Notes: generated from the sequence alone by a model not told the origin. Positions 1 through 9,916 are shown, numbered from the stretch's first letter. The stretch: 64,000 nt of DNA from Roseateles sp. SL47 (GCF_026625885.1 NZ_CP113068.1:5022001-5086000); one strand, 5' to 3'. Program-made: numbers and translations.

Positions 1-1583
1 CCGACCGGGCCATTCCCCGCAGCTATCGGATGATGCAGGGCTTTGGCGTGCACACCTTCCGGCTGATCAATGCCCGCGGTGAGGCCCATTTGGTGAAGTT
101 CCACTGGACGCCCAAGGCCGGCACTCATTCGCTGGTGTGGGATGAAGCGGTGAAGATCTCCGGCGCGGACTCCGATTTCCATCGCCGCGATCTGTGGGAA
201 GCCATCGAGGCCGGCAACGCTCCTGAATGGGAACTGGCCCTGCAGGTCTTCACCGAAGAGCAGGCCGAGCATTGGTCGTTCGACATCCTGGATGCGACCA
301 AGCTGGTGCCGGAAGAACTGGTGCCGCTGCGGCCCGTAGGCCGCATGGTGCTGACGCGTAATCCGGACAATTTCTTTGCCGAAACCGAACAGGTGGCGTT
401 CTGCACGGCCCACATCATTCCCGGCATCGATTTCACCAACGACCCGCTGCTGGCGGGCCGCCTCCATTCCTATGTGGACACGCAGATCACGCGTCTGGGT
501 GGCGCCAACTTCCACGAGATCCCCATCAATGCACCGGTGGCGCAGGTCCACAACAACCAGCGTGACGGTCTGCACCGCCAGGCGATTGCCCGCGGTCGGG
601 TCGCTTATGAGCCCAATTCCCTGGGCGGTGGCTGCCCGTTCCAGGCAGGCGCCAGCGGCTTCGTCTCTTATCCCAAGGCCATCCAGGGCGAAGCATTACG
701 CGGCAAGCCGGAGCGTTTTGCGGAGCACTATGCGCAGGCACAGTTGTTCTGGAACAGCCAGAGCGAACCGGAGCAGAACCACATCGTGGCGGCCTACCGT
801 TTCGAGCTGACCCGAGTGCAGACACCGGCCATCCGTCAGCGGGTGCTGGCCCTGCTGGCCCGGGTGGACGCCACACTGGCGCAGCGGGTGGCCGAAGGGC
901 TGGGCATGGAGGTGCCGGCACCGCTGCCAGACCTGGCACCCGGCACCGGGGCGGGCGCGGGCGTAGAAGGGTCGGTGCAGCCACCGGAAGTGACGAAGTC
1001 CGCCGCGCTCTCGCTGCTGGCGCGGCCCGGGGATGGCGCGCTGAATGGCCGCCGCGTGGCGTTGCTGGTCCACCAGGGCGTCGACGGCACGGCCGTTCGC
1101 GCCGTGCATACGGCGGTGCTGGACGCCGGGGGGGTGCCGCGACTGATCGCTCATCGTCTGGGGGATGTGCAACCGGCCAGCGGCGACCCGATGCAGATCG
1201 AAATCACGCTGGAAACCGCACCCGGCGCGCTGTGGGATGCCGTGGTGCTGCCGGATGAATCGCCGGACCGGCCGAATCTGGCCATGTCCGGCCAGGCGGT
1301 GAGCTTCGTGCAGGACCTGTACCGGCATTGCAAACCCATCCTGGTGTTGGGGGGCCGCAGTGCTCTGCTGCAGGCGGCGGGTGTGCCAGCTTCTGCCGAT
1401 GAGGCCGAGCACGATCCGACGCTGTTCTTTGCCGGCCCGGTGCCGGAAGAAGATCGGGATCCGGTGGGCGCGCCCACCAGCATGTCGAAGGACAGCGACA
1501 CGGCGGGGGCGATCAGCCGCTTCGTTGCGGCCATCGGTCAGCACCGTCCATTCGAGCGGGAGACGGATCCGCCGCTGGTCTGA
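1..1583 (+). CDS. katE: Large-subunit (HPII-type) catalase, 5' end cut off by the window
   Basis: Decomposes hydrogen peroxide to water and oxygen with a heme cofactor. The frame is open from base 3 to the TGA at 1581, so the first visible ATG (30) is internal; the catalytic His/Asn region lies off the window. Visible: the catalase core stretch starting [17 protein letters not shown], the block [14 protein letters not shown], and RLHSYVDTQ, whose Tyr (codon 471-473) is the proximal heme ligand in this family. After the core, a Pro/Gly linker near base 910-990 leads into a C-terminal DJ-1/glutaminase-like domain, the mark of the large-subunit class (E. coli HPII is 753 residues). A strong hairpin terminator follows the stop, so it is transcribed separately from the next gene. 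The class assignment is secure; whether it is the only catalase is unknown. Confidence 0.95.
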   Translation, partial: DRAIPRSYRMMQGFGVHTFRLINARGEAHLVKFHWTPKAGTHSLVWDEAVKISGADSDFHRRDLWEAIEAGNAPEWELALQVFTEEQAEHWSFDILDATKLVPEELVPLRPVGRMVLTRNPDNFFAETEQVAFCTAHIIPGIDFTNDPLLAGRLHSYVDTQITRLGGANFHEIPINAPVAQVHNNQRDGLHRQAIARGRVAYEPNSLGGGCPFQAGASGFVSYPKAIQGEALRGKPERFAEHYAQAQLFWNSQSEPEQNHIVAAYRFELTRVQTPAIRQRVLALLARVDATLAQRVAEGLGMEVPAPLPDLAPGTGAGAGVEGSVQPPEVTKSAALSLLARPGDGALNGRRVALLVHQGVDGTAVRAVHTAVLDAGGVPRLIAHRLGDVQPASGDPMQIEITLETAPGALWDAVVLPDESPDRPNLAMSGQAVSFVQDLYRHCKPILVLGGRSALLQAAGVPASADEAEHDPTLFFAGPVPEEDRDPVGAPTSMSKDSDTAGAISRFVAAIGQHRPFERETDPPLV

Positions 1584-1601
1584 TCGCCTGGGCCGATCAA
1601 C

Positions 1602-1641
1602 AAAAGCGCCGGCCGCATGACTGTGCGGCCGGCGCTTTTTT
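1602..1641 (+). terminator. Rho-independent terminator after the catalase gene
   Basis: A perfect 16-bp stem (1602-1617 with 1624-1639) has a 6-base loop and ends in a run of T on the + strand (1636-1641). The A-run on the left arm could also let it work for minus-strand transcription. Confidence 0.9.
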
Positions 1642-1743
1642 GTCTGGCATCGGGCGAGAGATCTGGAGACCGCACACAGATGCGGAGGCGGGGGGCCCTT
1701 CATCGGTAATCTCACGCCCGTCTTCAGTCACCCACGGTGTCGA

Positions 1744-2655
1744 GTGCTGGTTCATTTCTCTTGCAGTCCCCTGCGCCTGACCGCCTGCTTGGTTCTTGGC
1801 GCCTCTCTCGGCGCCCTCCCCGGCCTTGTCATGGCCGACAGCTCCCGTCCGATGGCGCGGGACCTGCATCGGGCCCTGGAACGCGCCCTGGGCACGGACA
1901 CGTCGACGTCGGCAGCCAGCCGGCGCACGGCGGACCTTCCCCCGGTGGCCACCGGCTTCCAGTCCTGCAGCGCCCATTTCTATCGTGGTTCCCCCCCCGT
2001 GCTGGACATGCCCAAGGCGGCCGCCACCTACGGCCCGCTGCGCGCCCTCTGTTACGACCAGTTCGCGGTGTTGCATGCTGGAGCGCTCAAGGGCCCGCTG
2101 TTTTCGGCAGAGCGGCTGAACGCGGAAGCATTGCGCGAGGGGGCGTCCGTGAAGCGGCCCGATGGCCGCAAGGCCTTCTTTGCGGATGCCCGGCTGCCCG
2201 CCCGCGAGCGGGCGCAGTTGGAGGACTATGCGGGCGAGTCCCGCTTGCCCAAGGAAGAACGCCACGACCGTGGGCATCTCACGCCAGCGCGGGACATGCG
2301 CGATGACCGCGCCATGGCTCAATCGTTCTCTCTGGCCAATGTCGTGCCGCAGAACTCGATCAACAACCAACAGGCCTGGAACAAGATCGAGAAGGACACA
2401 CGCGCCTACGTGATGCGCGCCAGCGGCACGGTGACCATCATCACCGGCGCCTACTATGCCGCCAGTCCGGCGCGGCTGGGGGGTGACGGGCCCGCCATTC
2501 CGAGCGCTCTCTACAAGCTGGTACACGACGACAGTACCGGGCGCAGCTGGGCCCATTGGCTGCCCAATACGGCCACTGCGCGAATCGAACGTCCGATCAG
2601 CTATGACGAACTGGTCAAGCGCACCGGCATTCGGTTCCTGCCAACGAACGGGTGA
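1744..2655 (+). CDS. Secreted DNA/RNA non-specific endonuclease
   Basis: Sugar-non-specific nuclease of the NucA/Serratia type. The active-site motif DRGHLTPA is at residues 175-182 (His178 is the expected general base) and the Asn-bearing metal site is NVVPQN (199-204). The first ~31 residues form a signal peptide (hydrophobic LTACLVLGASLGALPGLVMA), so export to periplasm or medium is expected. The length (303 aa) is normal. The start is GTG at 1744 with no clear ribosome site; an internal ATG at 1831 would remove the signal and is unlikely. It stands alone between a terminator and a tandem-repeat tract, facing convergent genes. A role in using extracellular DNA as phosphate or nucleotide source is inference. 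Confidence 0.88.
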   Translation: MLVHFSCSPLRLTACLVLGASLGALPGLVMADSSRPMARDLHRALERALGTDTSTSAASRRTADLPPVATGFQSCSAHFYRGSPPVLDMPKAAATYGPLRALCYDQFAVLHAGALKGPLFSAERLNAEALREGASVKRPDGRKAFFADARLPARERAQLEDYAGESRLPKEERHDRGHLTPARDMRDDRAMAQSFSLANVVPQNSINNQQAWNKIEKDTRAYVMRASGTVTIITGAYYAASPARLGGDGPAIPSALYKLVHDDSTGRSWAHWLPNTATARIERPISYDELVKRTGIRFLPTNG

Positions 2656-2663
2656 CAGCAGCG

Positions 2664-2747
2664 AGCTGGTAGCTGGTAGCTGGTAGCTGGTAGCTGGTGG
2701 CTGGTGGCTGGTGGCTGGTGGCTGGTAGCTGGTAGCTGGTAGCTGGT
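2664..2747. repeat. Tandem array of twelve 7-bp units
   Basis: Twelve exact-length copies alternate in blocks between AGCTGGT (5 copies), GGCTGGT (4) and AGCTGGT (3), with a degenerate partial unit after. It fills the gap between the convergent nuclease and hemerythrin genes. The block structure points to expansion by slippage. Confidence 0.95.
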
Positions 2748-2761
2748 GGCTGAGTGTCCTG

Positions 2762-3325
2762 TCAGGACAGTCGCCGCAGCGCCTGCACCAGCACTTCCTG
2801 CGGCGCCAGCTCGTCCTGCCACTGGCGCTGGAGGTCCTCCCGGCGCCGGAGAAGCCGGCTGGCGAGCTGCAGCCAGTCCACCGACGAGGCAGAGGTGAGG
2901 CGGGGCAAGATGCCCTGCTCCACCTCCTGCACATGGTGGTCCACATAGCGGCTCAACACGCCGACCAAGGGAGCAAATTGCGGATCCTCGGCCTCCATGC
3001 GGAGCAGTTGCGACATCAAAATGCGCACCACCAGGTGTTCCACCTCGGCCTCGTGGATCAGCCTCCGCTCCGCATCGCCCACTTCCGGGCAAGCTCGGAC
3101 GACCGGATACAACAGCTCCTCTTCCAGCGTGGCGTGCAGCGTCAGCAAGGCGCAGGTGCGACGGACCAGCGCCTCGCACGCGGCGTCTTCACCGCTGGCG
3201 CGCAGCCGTTCGAACTGCCGGAAGGCCAGCAGCGCCTGCTGATGGTCGTGCATCAACAGGGCCACCACCTCATCTCGTGCATGGCCGTCCGCCTGCAAGC
3301 TGCCGTGCTGGAACACATGGCTCAT
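2762..3325 (-). CDS. Hemerythrin HHE-domain protein
   Basis: 187 aa, all helical in character, with the His/Glu metal pattern of the HHE family: LMHDHQQ, LHATLEEELLYP, HEAEVEH and DHHVQEVEQ. Such domains hold a di-iron centre and bind oxygen or protect against nitrosative stress; the exact role here is unknown. The start at 3325 overlaps the stop of the PAS-protein gene in an ATGA, so the two are translationally coupled; an ATG at 3334 is possible but less likely. The pair lies behind a strong sigma-54 promoter match. The pairing suggests that the PAS protein and the iron protein work together, perhaps in oxygen or redox sensing (inference). Confidence 0.87.
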   Translation of the reverse strand: MSHVFQHGSLQADGHARDEVVALLMHDHQQALLAFRQFERLRASGEDAACEALVRRTCALLTLHATLEEELLYPVVRACPEVGDAERRLIHEAEVEHLVVRILMSQLLRMEAEDPQFAPLVGVLSRYVDHHVQEVEQGILPRLTSASSVDWLQLASRLLRRREDLQRQWQDELAPQEVLVQALRRLS

Positions 3326-4017
3326 GGCGGGCACTCCGTCACCGCATGAGGATGACCGCGCTGCGACATGCGGCTAGGCGAGCCGTAGTCGTCGTGATAG
3401 CGCTTGGGGCCGCCAGGATGGACGCCCGGGTCATCCTCGGGCGCATGAGGCGGGCCGCCATCGTTCTCGTCGGTCTCGCGGGAAGGATCCGGCGTCCGGG
3501 GCACGCTCCCGGACCGGCTGGGGGGGGCCGCAGGCTTGTCGCTGCCGGGGTCGCGGTCGCGGTCGGGGCCGGAAGCCGACACAAACCCGGGCATCGCCTC
3601 GGGCATCGGCGGCACCCAAAGGTGCTCCCATGAAGGTTCCACTGCGGCGTCTGGAGACGGTCGCAGTTCCTGCATGCCCTCGACCATGCCAACAATGTGC
3701 ATGCGGCCAGTCGCCGGGTCGCGCCAGCGGAAGCGCCGGTCCCGCACCTGGTAGAGGTGCAGGTCGGCCCCGAGCATGCGGTATTCGCGCAGGTCTTCAC
3801 CGCCCTGGGGCACAGGGGCGGCACAGAAGGGGCGCGGCAAGGCGGCAGCGTCGGCCGGCAGGACGGCATGGTTCCACTGCAGCGGGTCTTCCAGCAAGGC
3901 GCCGGGCGTCATGCCCAACACCGAACTCACGGCCTCACTGACATGCAGCAGGCGCTCGTCCGCCGCATCGGCGCACCAGAACAGCCGCCAGGGGGTGTTG
4001 AAGGACTTGTCTTGCAT
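3322..4017 (-). CDS. PAS-fold protein with disordered tail
   Basis: 231 aa. Residues ~10-115 resemble a PAS domain (WRLFWCADAADERLLHVSEAVSSVLGM, then a strand-rich second half ending RMHIVGMVEG). Residues ~150-231 are rich in Pro, Asp, Arg and Gly and probably disordered. No kinase, cyclase or DNA-binding output domain is attached. The start ATG at 4017 has an AAGGAG site 9 bases upstream, chosen over an in-frame ATG at 4143 that lies upstream of the sigma-54 promoter match. It is the first gene of a two-gene unit with the hemerythrin. The PAS call is by eye. Confidence 0.72.
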   Translation of the reverse strand: MQDKSFNTPWRLFWCADAADERLLHVSEAVSSVLGMTPGALLEDPLQWNHAVLPADAAALPRPFCAAPVPQGGEDLREYRMLGADLHLYQVRDRRFRWRDPATGRMHIVGMVEGMQELRPSPDAAVEPSWEHLWVPPMPEAMPGFVSASGPDRDRDPGSDKPAAPPSRSGSVPRTPDPSRETDENDGGPPHAPEDDPGVHPGGPKRYHDDYGSPSRMSQRGHPHAVTECPP

Positions 4018-4043
4018 GGTCAAAGTCTCCTTGGGCCGTGTCC

Positions 4044-4059
4044 GGCAAATGAGGTGCCA
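4044..4059 (-). promoter_or_regulatory. Sigma-54 promoter for the PAS-hemerythrin operon
   Basis: Minus strand reads TGGCACCTCATTTGCC, one base off the consensus TGGCACG-N4-TTGC, with GG and GC separated by 10 bases. Expected start of transcription is near 4033, leaving a short leader with the ribosome site for the ATG at 4017. Confidence 0.8.
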
Positions 4060-4326
4060 CGCACCAGAGCCCCCGTATCCGAGGTCCTTGACACTGCTTC
4101 GTGCGTCGGGGGGCCTCCCCGCCAATGGCGTTTCGTGGCCCATTGCTTGTCCTTGTGATCCTGGCTGCTGGTGCCTCTCACGCTGCAGGTCCTGGGTGGT
4201 CTTGCTGCTCCGGCGTGGCTCCTTTCAAAGGGCTCGGAACAACCGGAGGTTCCGGATCTCCCTCGGCACGCTGCGCACCGGGCGCGCCGCTTGCAGGACC
4301 AGCTCCACCACTTCGAGGATCACCCC
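4060..4326. other. Intergenic region upstream of the proline-rich gene
   Basis: Lies between the divergent PAS and proline-rich genes (4018-4326 in all). Apart from the sigma-54 match at 4044-4059 I see no gene or clear second promoter; frames open through it on the + strand have no family resemblance. Confidence 0.4.
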
Positions 4327-4545
4327 ATGACGCCTTGCATCACCCGCCCCGGGCCGTGGCTCGCCCAGAGCATTCCTCCGTCCCCGCCCTTCCCGGACGA
4401 AGTCCCCAGCGTGCCGCCGCCACCGCACGGGCCGCCAACCGCCCCCGAACCCGGACCGCCAGAGATCATTGATCCGCCGCTGCCGGAGAACCCGGTCCCT
4501 GTGCGGGAGCCGCCCTACATGCCGCCGCCCACGGCGCTTCAGTGA
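4327..4545 (+). CDS. Small proline-rich protein
   Basis: 72 aa, about one-third proline, with the tail PPEIIDPPLPENPVPVREPP; no cysteine cluster and no membrane segment. Chosen ATG at 4327 has GAGGA about 8 bases upstream. The family is not named, but small proteins ending in a similar Pro/Ile/Asp pattern occur in related bacteria as far as I recall. Codon use resembles the neighbours. Function unknown. Confidence 0.55.
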   Translation: MTPCITRPGPWLAQSIPPSPPFPDEVPSVPPPPHGPPTAPEPGPPEIIDPPLPENPVPVREPPYMPPPTALQ

Positions 4546-4607
4546 TGTGACAGGGACCCTGAGCGCCGCTGTGGCGTTCGGCATCCGACTTTCTCAGCAG
4601 TTGTCCT

Positions 4608-4623
4608 TGGCACGGTGATTGCC
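4608..4623 (+). promoter_or_regulatory. Perfect sigma-54 promoter for the trehalose operon
   Basis: TGGCACGGTGATTGCC matches TGGCACG-N4-TTGC at every conserved position. Transcription would begin near 4634, 35 bases before the TTG start at 4669. It also argues against the in-frame GTG at 4615, which lies inside the promoter. Confidence 0.88.
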
Positions 4624-4668
4624 GTAGACGGGGGGGTTCCCCTCCGTCACGGATCACAGGAGTTGCCT

Positions 4669-5199
4669 TTGAAGGGATTGCTGCTAGGGGCCGCGCGTCG
4701 CGCCGCCACTGAAGGACTGTTGGCCAGCCTGCTGTCGGGGTTTGCCTTGCTACGAGGCAGCCGCAGCGACCATGCTCACCGCGTGGACGCGTTGACCGGC
4801 GCTGCGCAATACCGCATTGGCCGGCCGCCGTGGTCATCACGGGCCCGCACGCTGGCCTTTCACATCGCAACGTCCGTGTTGTGGGGCGCGTTGTATGACC
4901 GCATCCGCAGTCGTCGTTCCACCCCGGACCGCTGGAATGCCTGCACCGACGCACTGCTGCTGACCGCAGTGTCCGCCGGCCTGGATGAAGTGGTGCGCCC
5001 GCGCCGCCTCACACCCGCCGCGGACCGCGCCGCCGAAGCGTGCAGCAAGTGGCTGCTGTACGGCGGCTTTGCTGCGGGCCTCGCAGCCGGTGGCCTGCTG
5101 GCACTGCGGCGCAATTCCCCCACCGCTGAAGACACCCACACCACCGGGCGCCCCCCGCACCGACCGTGGTTACCGCGACGGTCCCGGAGCGCTGAATGA
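4669..5199 (+). CDS. Predicted small membrane protein at head of trehalose operon
   Basis: 176 aa, unknown family. Three hydrophobic stretches are visible: EGLLASLLSGFALL near the N-terminus, AFHIATSVLWGALY in the middle and WLLYGGFAAGLAAGGLLAL near the C-terminus, followed by a basic tail. The start is taken as TTG 4669, with AGGAG six bases upstream; the longer GTG start at 4615 would sit inside the sigma-54 promoter. The stop overlaps the OtsA start in an ATGA, so it is probably co-translated with the membrane-tethered synthase. A partner role for OtsA is inference. Confidence 0.65.
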   Translation: MKGLLLGAARRAATEGLLASLLSGFALLRGSRSDHAHRVDALTGAAQYRIGRPPWSSRARTLAFHIATSVLWGALYDRIRSRRSTPDRWNACTDALLLTAVSAGLDEVVRPRRLTPAADRAAEACSKWLLYGGFAAGLAAGGLLALRRNSPTAEDTHTTGRPPHRPWLPRRSRSAE

Positions 5200-7481
5200 A
5201 ATCCATCCATCTGCAGATCCGTTTCCTGGTCCCATTGATGGTGACGCTGACGCTGGCCGCGTTGCTGGCGTTACCCTTGCTGGACCGCATGACGCTGCGC
5301 TGGTTCTCACGCGACCTCAGCGCGCGCGGCGCGATGGTCGCCAAGACCCTGTCCCTGGCCATTTCCGACATCGAACCCAATGCCAAGCTGGATCGGCTGC
5401 GCGGCCTGCTGGAGCGTGGTGTGCTGGACGAGCGCCTGGTGGGCATTGCGCTGTGCAGCGCCACCAATGAACAGATTCTGAGCACCAAGGGATTCCCGGG
5501 TTCCCTGACCTGCCAGGAGGCGCGCACCATGGCCCGCCAGCAGGACCCACGCTTGGAGCTGTCCAGCGGGGCGGTCCACATCGGCGACTTCCCGGTCAAT
5601 GCCCAGCAGGCGGATTCCGACCGCCTGGTGCTGCTGCACGACCTGAGCCTGCCGGACCGCCGCAGTATCGACACACGGCGCTACATGATCATCTTCATCA
5701 CGGTGCTGGGTCTGGCCGTGGCCGGCATCACCATGGTGGTGGCTCAACTGAGCTGGCGCGGATGGGTGTCTGGCATGCGGGCCATCCTTCGGGGTGAGGG
5801 CCTGGTGCGCCCGCTGCTGCCAGGCGGCGGGGCCGGGGGGGCTGGTGATTCGCCGCCACCGGAGCTTCAGCCGCTGGAGGTGGAAATCCGCCAGCATCTG
5901 CGGGAACTGGAGGACAACCTCTATCGCGAACACGGCCCGCTCACCCCCTGGGACCCGGAACGGCTGCGTAGCCTGCTGCGGACCCAGTTGCGGGGGGACC
6001 AGGTGATCGTGGTGTCCAACCGCGAGCCTTACATCCATCTGCGCGGCGACAAGGGCATCACGGTGAGCCGCCCGGCCAGTGGCCTGGTGACCGCCGTGGA
6101 GCCGGTGATGCGCGCCTGCTCGGGGACCTGGATTGCTCACGGCAGCGGTAGCGCAGACCGCGACACCGTTGATGAACACGACCGCGTGGCGGTGCCCCCC
6201 GACACCAAGGACTATGTCCTGCGCCGCATCTGGCTGACCGATGAAGAGGAACAGGGCTATTACCAGGGCTTTGCCAATGAAGGTCTCTGGCCCTTGTGCC
6301 ACGTGGCCCACGTGCGGCCGGTGTTCCGGGAATCCGATTGGGCGCAATACCGCGCGGTGAATCAGCGCTTTGCCGATGCCGTGGTGGCCGAAGCCCGCAG
6401 CGACGACCCGGTGGTGCTGGTGCAGGACTATCACTTCGCCCTGCTGCCCGCCATGGTGCGCGAGAAGCTGCCCAAGGCCACCATCATCACCTTCTGGCAC
6501 ATCCCATGGCCGAACCCGGAATCCTTCGGCATCTGCCCGTGGCGGCGCGAGCTGCTGCAGGGCATGCTCGGCAGCACCATCCTGGGGTTCCACACCCGTT
6601 TCCACTGCAAGAACTTCACGGAGACGGTGGACCGATATCTGGAAGCTCGGATCGAGCATGAGCATTCGACCATCAGCTATCAGGGTGAGCCAACGCTGGT
6701 GCAGAGTTATCCGATCTCGATTGCCTGGCCCACTGATGACGAACGCATGACCTGGCCTGCGCCTTCCCAAGCGCGCCGCGCAGTCATCGAGCGCCTGGGC
6801 TTGACCCACGACGCCTGCATCGCTGTGGGAGTGGACCGGTTCGACTACACCAAGGGAATTCTGGAACGCCTGCATGCCGTGGAGCGTCTGCTGGAGAAGT
6901 ATCCGCAGTGGCAAGGCCGTTTCGTGCTGGTGCAGGTGGCGGCCCCCACCCGCAATGCGCTGGAGGAATACCGTGAGTTCCAGGACCGCATTCACCGCGT
7001 GACCGACCGCATCAATCAGCGTTTCGGATCCGACCGCTATCAGCCGGTCCGTCTGCTGGCGGAGCATCACGACCATGCCGCCCTGATGGAGCTGTACCGG
7101 GCGGCCGATATGTGCGTGGTCACCAGCCTGCACGACGGCATGAATCTGGTGTGCAAGGAGTTCATTGCCGCGCGTGATGATGAGCAAGGCGTGCTGATCC
7201 TCAGCCGCTTTGCCGGTGCGGCCAGGGAATTGCCAGAAGCGTTGGTGATCAACCCCTATCACGTGGAAGAAACCACCGATGCATTACACCGTGCAGCCAC
7301 GATGCCGCCGCAGGAGCAGCGCGAACGCATGGCCAGCCTGCGCATGACGGTACGGGAGTTCAATGTCTATCGTTGGGCGGGCCGCATGCTGGCCGATGCC
7401 GGGCAATGGCGCCTGCGGGAACGCATCACGCGGCGCGTGCAGCGACGTGCCCGCGAAGGGGCGGAGGCCATCAGCTCATGA
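5196..7481 (+). CDS. otsA: Membrane-tethered trehalose-6-phosphate synthase
   Basis: 761 aa, against ~470 for ordinary OtsA. Residues ~265-745 are a GT20 synthase, making trehalose-6-phosphate from UDP-glucose and glucose-6-phosphate: VVSNREPY, the WIAHGSGS block, [32 protein letters not shown] and the C-terminal [13 protein letters not shown]. The first ~245 residues are different: a transmembrane segment (10-30), a ~130-residue presumably periplasmic region with a Cys pair (C87, C106), a second transmembrane segment (164-186), then a HAMP-like connector and Gly/Pro linker. This resembles the input half of a sensor kinase joined to a metabolic enzyme. It overlaps both neighbours by 4 bp, forming one operon with otsB. 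Confidence 0.93.
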   Translation: MKSIHLQIRFLVPLMVTLTLAALLALPLLDRMTLRWFSRDLSARGAMVAKTLSLAISDIEPNAKLDRLRGLLERGVLDERLVGIALCSATNEQILSTKGFPGSLTCQEARTMARQQDPRLELSSGAVHIGDFPVNAQQADSDRLVLLHDLSLPDRRSIDTRRYMIIFITVLGLAVAGITMVVAQLSWRGWVSGMRAILRGEGLVRPLLPGGGAGGAGDSPPPELQPLEVEIRQHLRELEDNLYREHGPLTPWDPERLRSLLRTQLRGDQVIVVSNREPYIHLRGDKGITVSRPASGLVTAVEPVMRACSGTWIAHGSGSADRDTVDEHDRVAVPPDTKDYVLRRIWLTDEEEQGYYQGFANEGLWPLCHVAHVRPVFRESDWAQYRAVNQRFADAVVAEARSDDPVVLVQDYHFALLPAMVREKLPKATIITFWHIPWPNPESFGICPWRRELLQGMLGSTILGFHTRFHCKNFTETVDRYLEARIEHEHSTISYQGEPTLVQSYPISIAWPTDDERMTWPAPSQARRAVIERLGLTHDACIAVGVDRFDYTKGILERLHAVERLLEKYPQWQGRFVLVQVAAPTRNALEEYREFQDRIHRVTDRINQRFGSDRYQPVRLLAEHHDHAALMELYRAADMCVVTSLHDGMNLVCKEFIAARDDEQGVLILSRFAGAARELPEALVINPYHVEETTDALHRAATMPPQEQRERMASLRMTVREFNVYRWAGRMLADAGQWRLRERITRRVQRRAREGAEAISS

Positions 7482-8251
7482 CACCCCAGAAGCATCTCCT
7501 GGGCCCCGAAGGCCGACAGGCCCTGAACCGGCTGGTGCGCGAACGCCCGCTGCTGGCCTTTGATTTTGATGGCACGTTGGCCCCCATCGTCATGCATCCG
7601 GACGAGGCCCGGGTCCCGCCGGAGATGGTGCCCCTGCTCAACGAGCTGTCGAAGCAACTGCCGCTGGTGATCATCACCGGCCGCCAGGTGGAGGACGTGC
7701 GCGCCCGGTTGGGCTTCACACCGACACACATCGTTGGCAACCACGGCGCCGAGGACCAGATCCAGGGGCCGCATGCAGACGTGGTGGCCGCATTGGCTCC
7801 GTTTCGGGCGCGAGTGGATGAGCGGCGTATGCGGCTGTCTGCGGCGGGTGTGTTCATCGAGGACAAAGGTGCCTCCATGGCCCTCCACGATCGGCTGGCG
7901 CCGGACCCGCAAGTGGCCCGTGCCCTCATCGACGAACTGGTGGCCCAGCTTCCGCCGCGCTTGCTCACCGAGCCGGGCAAGCGCGTGGTGAATGTGCTGG
8001 TGGAGGGCGCGCCGGACAAGGGCGACGCGATGCATCGACTGATGGACCACTACGGCTGCCGCACCGGCTTTTATGCCGGCGACGACACCAATGACGAACC
8101 GGTGTTCGAGCGTGCCGGCCATGACTGGGTCACCGTGCGTGTGGGCCCCCGCCTGGACAACAGTCATGCCCGCTATTTCCTGCAGGAGCAGGCGGACATG
8201 CGCGACGCCTTGCGGGAGATGGCACAGGCGCTGCAGGCGAGACGGTCTTGA
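7478..8251 (+). CDS. otsB: Trehalose-6-phosphate phosphatase
   Basis: 257 aa HAD-family phosphatase that completes trehalose synthesis. Motif I is LAFDFDGTLAPI (nucleophile and acid Asp), the cap region carries GNHGAE, and motif IV is GDDTNDEPVF. The ATG at 7478 overlaps the otsA stop (ATGA). Trehalose made here would serve as osmo- or desiccation protectant; control by sigma-54 is inferred from the promoter at 4608. Confidence 0.94.
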   Translation: MTPQKHLLGPEGRQALNRLVRERPLLAFDFDGTLAPIVMHPDEARVPPEMVPLLNELSKQLPLVIITGRQVEDVRARLGFTPTHIVGNHGAEDQIQGPHADVVAALAPFRARVDERRMRLSAAGVFIEDKGASMALHDRLAPDPQVARALIDELVAQLPPRLLTEPGKRVVNVLVEGAPDKGDAMHRLMDHYGCRTGFYAGDDTNDEPVFERAGHDWVTVRVGPRLDNSHARYFLQEQADMRDALREMAQALQARRS

Positions 8252-8338
8252 CCGGGGCTGATCGGCGGGAGCTGATCGGCGGGTGCACTGCGCCCGTGCC
8301 GCCAAGGTGCAGCCGTCGTTCCGCCCTAGTGCCGCAGT

Positions 8339-9898
8339 TCAGTGCTGGTCTGGTAATCCCTGCATGACGGCTGCGGGTGGAAGAGTCGCAGCGGCGGTGG
8401 CAGTTGTCGAAGCAGTGGCGCTAGCGACGGGCGCCGACGATCCCCCCCCCGTCTCCCGCCGGCGATAGAACTGCGTCAAAGCCGAGACCTGCGCCTCCAT
8501 GCTGCCGAGACACGCTTGGGCTTGGGCCTGGGATTTCGCCAACTTGAAGTCATGAGCATATTGATCGAACCGCTCCAGAACACGGGTTTTGAAACCCATG
8601 TGATCCTGCATCGTCCTGTACGGTTGCAACTGCTGCTGGAGCATGCCCCATGAGAACACCTGCGGGACGATTGAATCCCACTGCTTGCGCTCGGCTTGCT
8701 CGATCTGGTGAAGTGTGGCTCGCGCCAGCTCCGTCGCCTGATTCAGAGCGTGAACAGCGCCATCAAGATCCCCCTCATCGCCGAGGCGGTTGGCCTTTCT
8801 GCGCAGTTGATCCACGTCCATCTCGCGTGCGCCGAGCGCAGTGTGCAAGTGCGGCAGGAGCGACAGTTTCGCTCTCAAGCGGATGGAGTCGTCGTAACAG
8901 TTCTTCGCCCCCAGTGTCAGCGCTCGGGTCTTGTCCAAGATCCCTTTTGCGTAACGCAGTGCCTCAAGGTCTTGCGGCTGCAGCGAATTACGTCCCGAAG
9001 GCCCATGTTTGCTGAGCAATTCCAGCGTCAATTGCAAGTGCTCCTGGACCGCTGGTCGAACATCCGTCGGGAGCGGTTGATCCTTGAACGCGCGCACGAG
9101 GCGCTGAAAGTCTTGCCCGTTGCTGGCGCGCGCAATAGGGTCTTCAGCAGCTGGGGACGCCTCGCCGGCCTGGGGAGGCATCCAATTGCCAAGGGGGCCC
9201 ATCACCTGGGTCGTCAGTTGATGCATCCGTTCGACGTTCCCCTCGGGCGGCATGGCCGTCAGGATCTCCACCAGCTGCTTCTTCTGATCATCGGTCCCCT
9301 GCCTGTTGCATCGCACAACAGCCGCAGCCACCTCCAACAACTTTCTCCCATTTTCCGCATGCCTTTCACTGCCAGGTCGCTGAATCTCGAAGAGGTTGTA
9401 GGCGCTGTTCAAGTGAAGGCGGGCCGTACCCAGGCAGATCTGCAGGATGCGGTCCAGCGACGGATGGACCAGCGGCGCGGTCAGGTTCCAGTCGAACTGA
9501 TCCAGCCAGTGGCCGCTCAGCGCGCTCATCGCCTGCCAGGCCCCCTTCAAGGCGGCCACCTCGCGCTGGGTTTTCAGGAGATATTCACGCCATTCCTGAG
9601 TGCTGGGAACGCCACAGAGGGCGGCTTTCTCCACCGAACTTCGAATACCTTTCCATTCCTCCACGGTGGCACCCCGGGTGTGCCATTGGTCCAGGGTGTT
9701 CATGATCTCCAGCGCAGTCATGAAGAAGTTCCAGGGCTTTTCCAGTTCCCGCAGAGCCGCTTTGTTGTCAAGAGACAGCTTCGCGGCCTTGTCCGATTGG
9801 GCGGCTTTCTCTGCACCAGCACTCGCATGGTCTTCGGCCTCATCCATGTCTTCCAGGGGGCTGTAGCCTGATCGGTGGGACTTGAAAATATTGAACAT
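8339..9898 (-). CDS. Large soluble protein of unknown family, low-GC block gene 1
   Basis: 519 aa, no signal peptide and no membrane segment. Short acidic, Ser-bearing N-terminus (MFNIFKSHRSGYSPLEDMDE), then largely helical sequence with TPR-like repeats of Leu/Ala (for example the stretch around LEALRYAKGILDKTRALTLGAKN), ending in a low-complexity Ala/Thr/Ser tail (SATASTTATAAAT). I do not recognise a catalytic motif. It follows gene 2 by 18 bases in the same direction with a GGAG site. Hand counts of sample lines give ~55-58% GC, clearly below the flanks. A secreted-effector or toxin-associated role is possible but not shown. Confidence 0.7.
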   Translation of the reverse strand: MFNIFKSHRSGYSPLEDMDEAEDHASAGAEKAAQSDKAAKLSLDNKAALRELEKPWNFFMTALEIMNTLDQWHTRGATVEEWKGIRSSVEKAALCGVPSTQEWREYLLKTQREVAALKGAWQAMSALSGHWLDQFDWNLTAPLVHPSLDRILQICLGTARLHLNSAYNLFEIQRPGSERHAENGRKLLEVAAAVVRCNRQGTDDQKKQLVEILTAMPPEGNVERMHQLTTQVMGPLGNWMPPQAGEASPAAEDPIARASNGQDFQRLVRAFKDQPLPTDVRPAVQEHLQLTLELLSKHGPSGRNSLQPQDLEALRYAKGILDKTRALTLGAKNCYDDSIRLRAKLSLLPHLHTALGAREMDVDQLRRKANRLGDEGDLDGAVHALNQATELARATLHQIEQAERKQWDSIVPQVFSWGMLQQQLQPYRTMQDHMGFKTRVLERFDQYAHDFKLAKSQAQAQACLGSMEAQVSALTQFYRRRETGGGSSAPVASATASTTATAAATLPPAAVMQGLPDQH

Positions 9899-9916
9899 CG
9901 GGGCATCTCCGAATCG

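Noticed and set aside
2664..2747. CRISPR-like array
   Set aside because: Units are 7 bp with no spacers; a simple tandem repeat.
5307..7262. 651-codon open frame on the minus strand opposite otsA
   Set aside because: Mirror of the GT20 gene with His/Gln/Arg-rich nonsense composition; no family likeness and no ribosome site.
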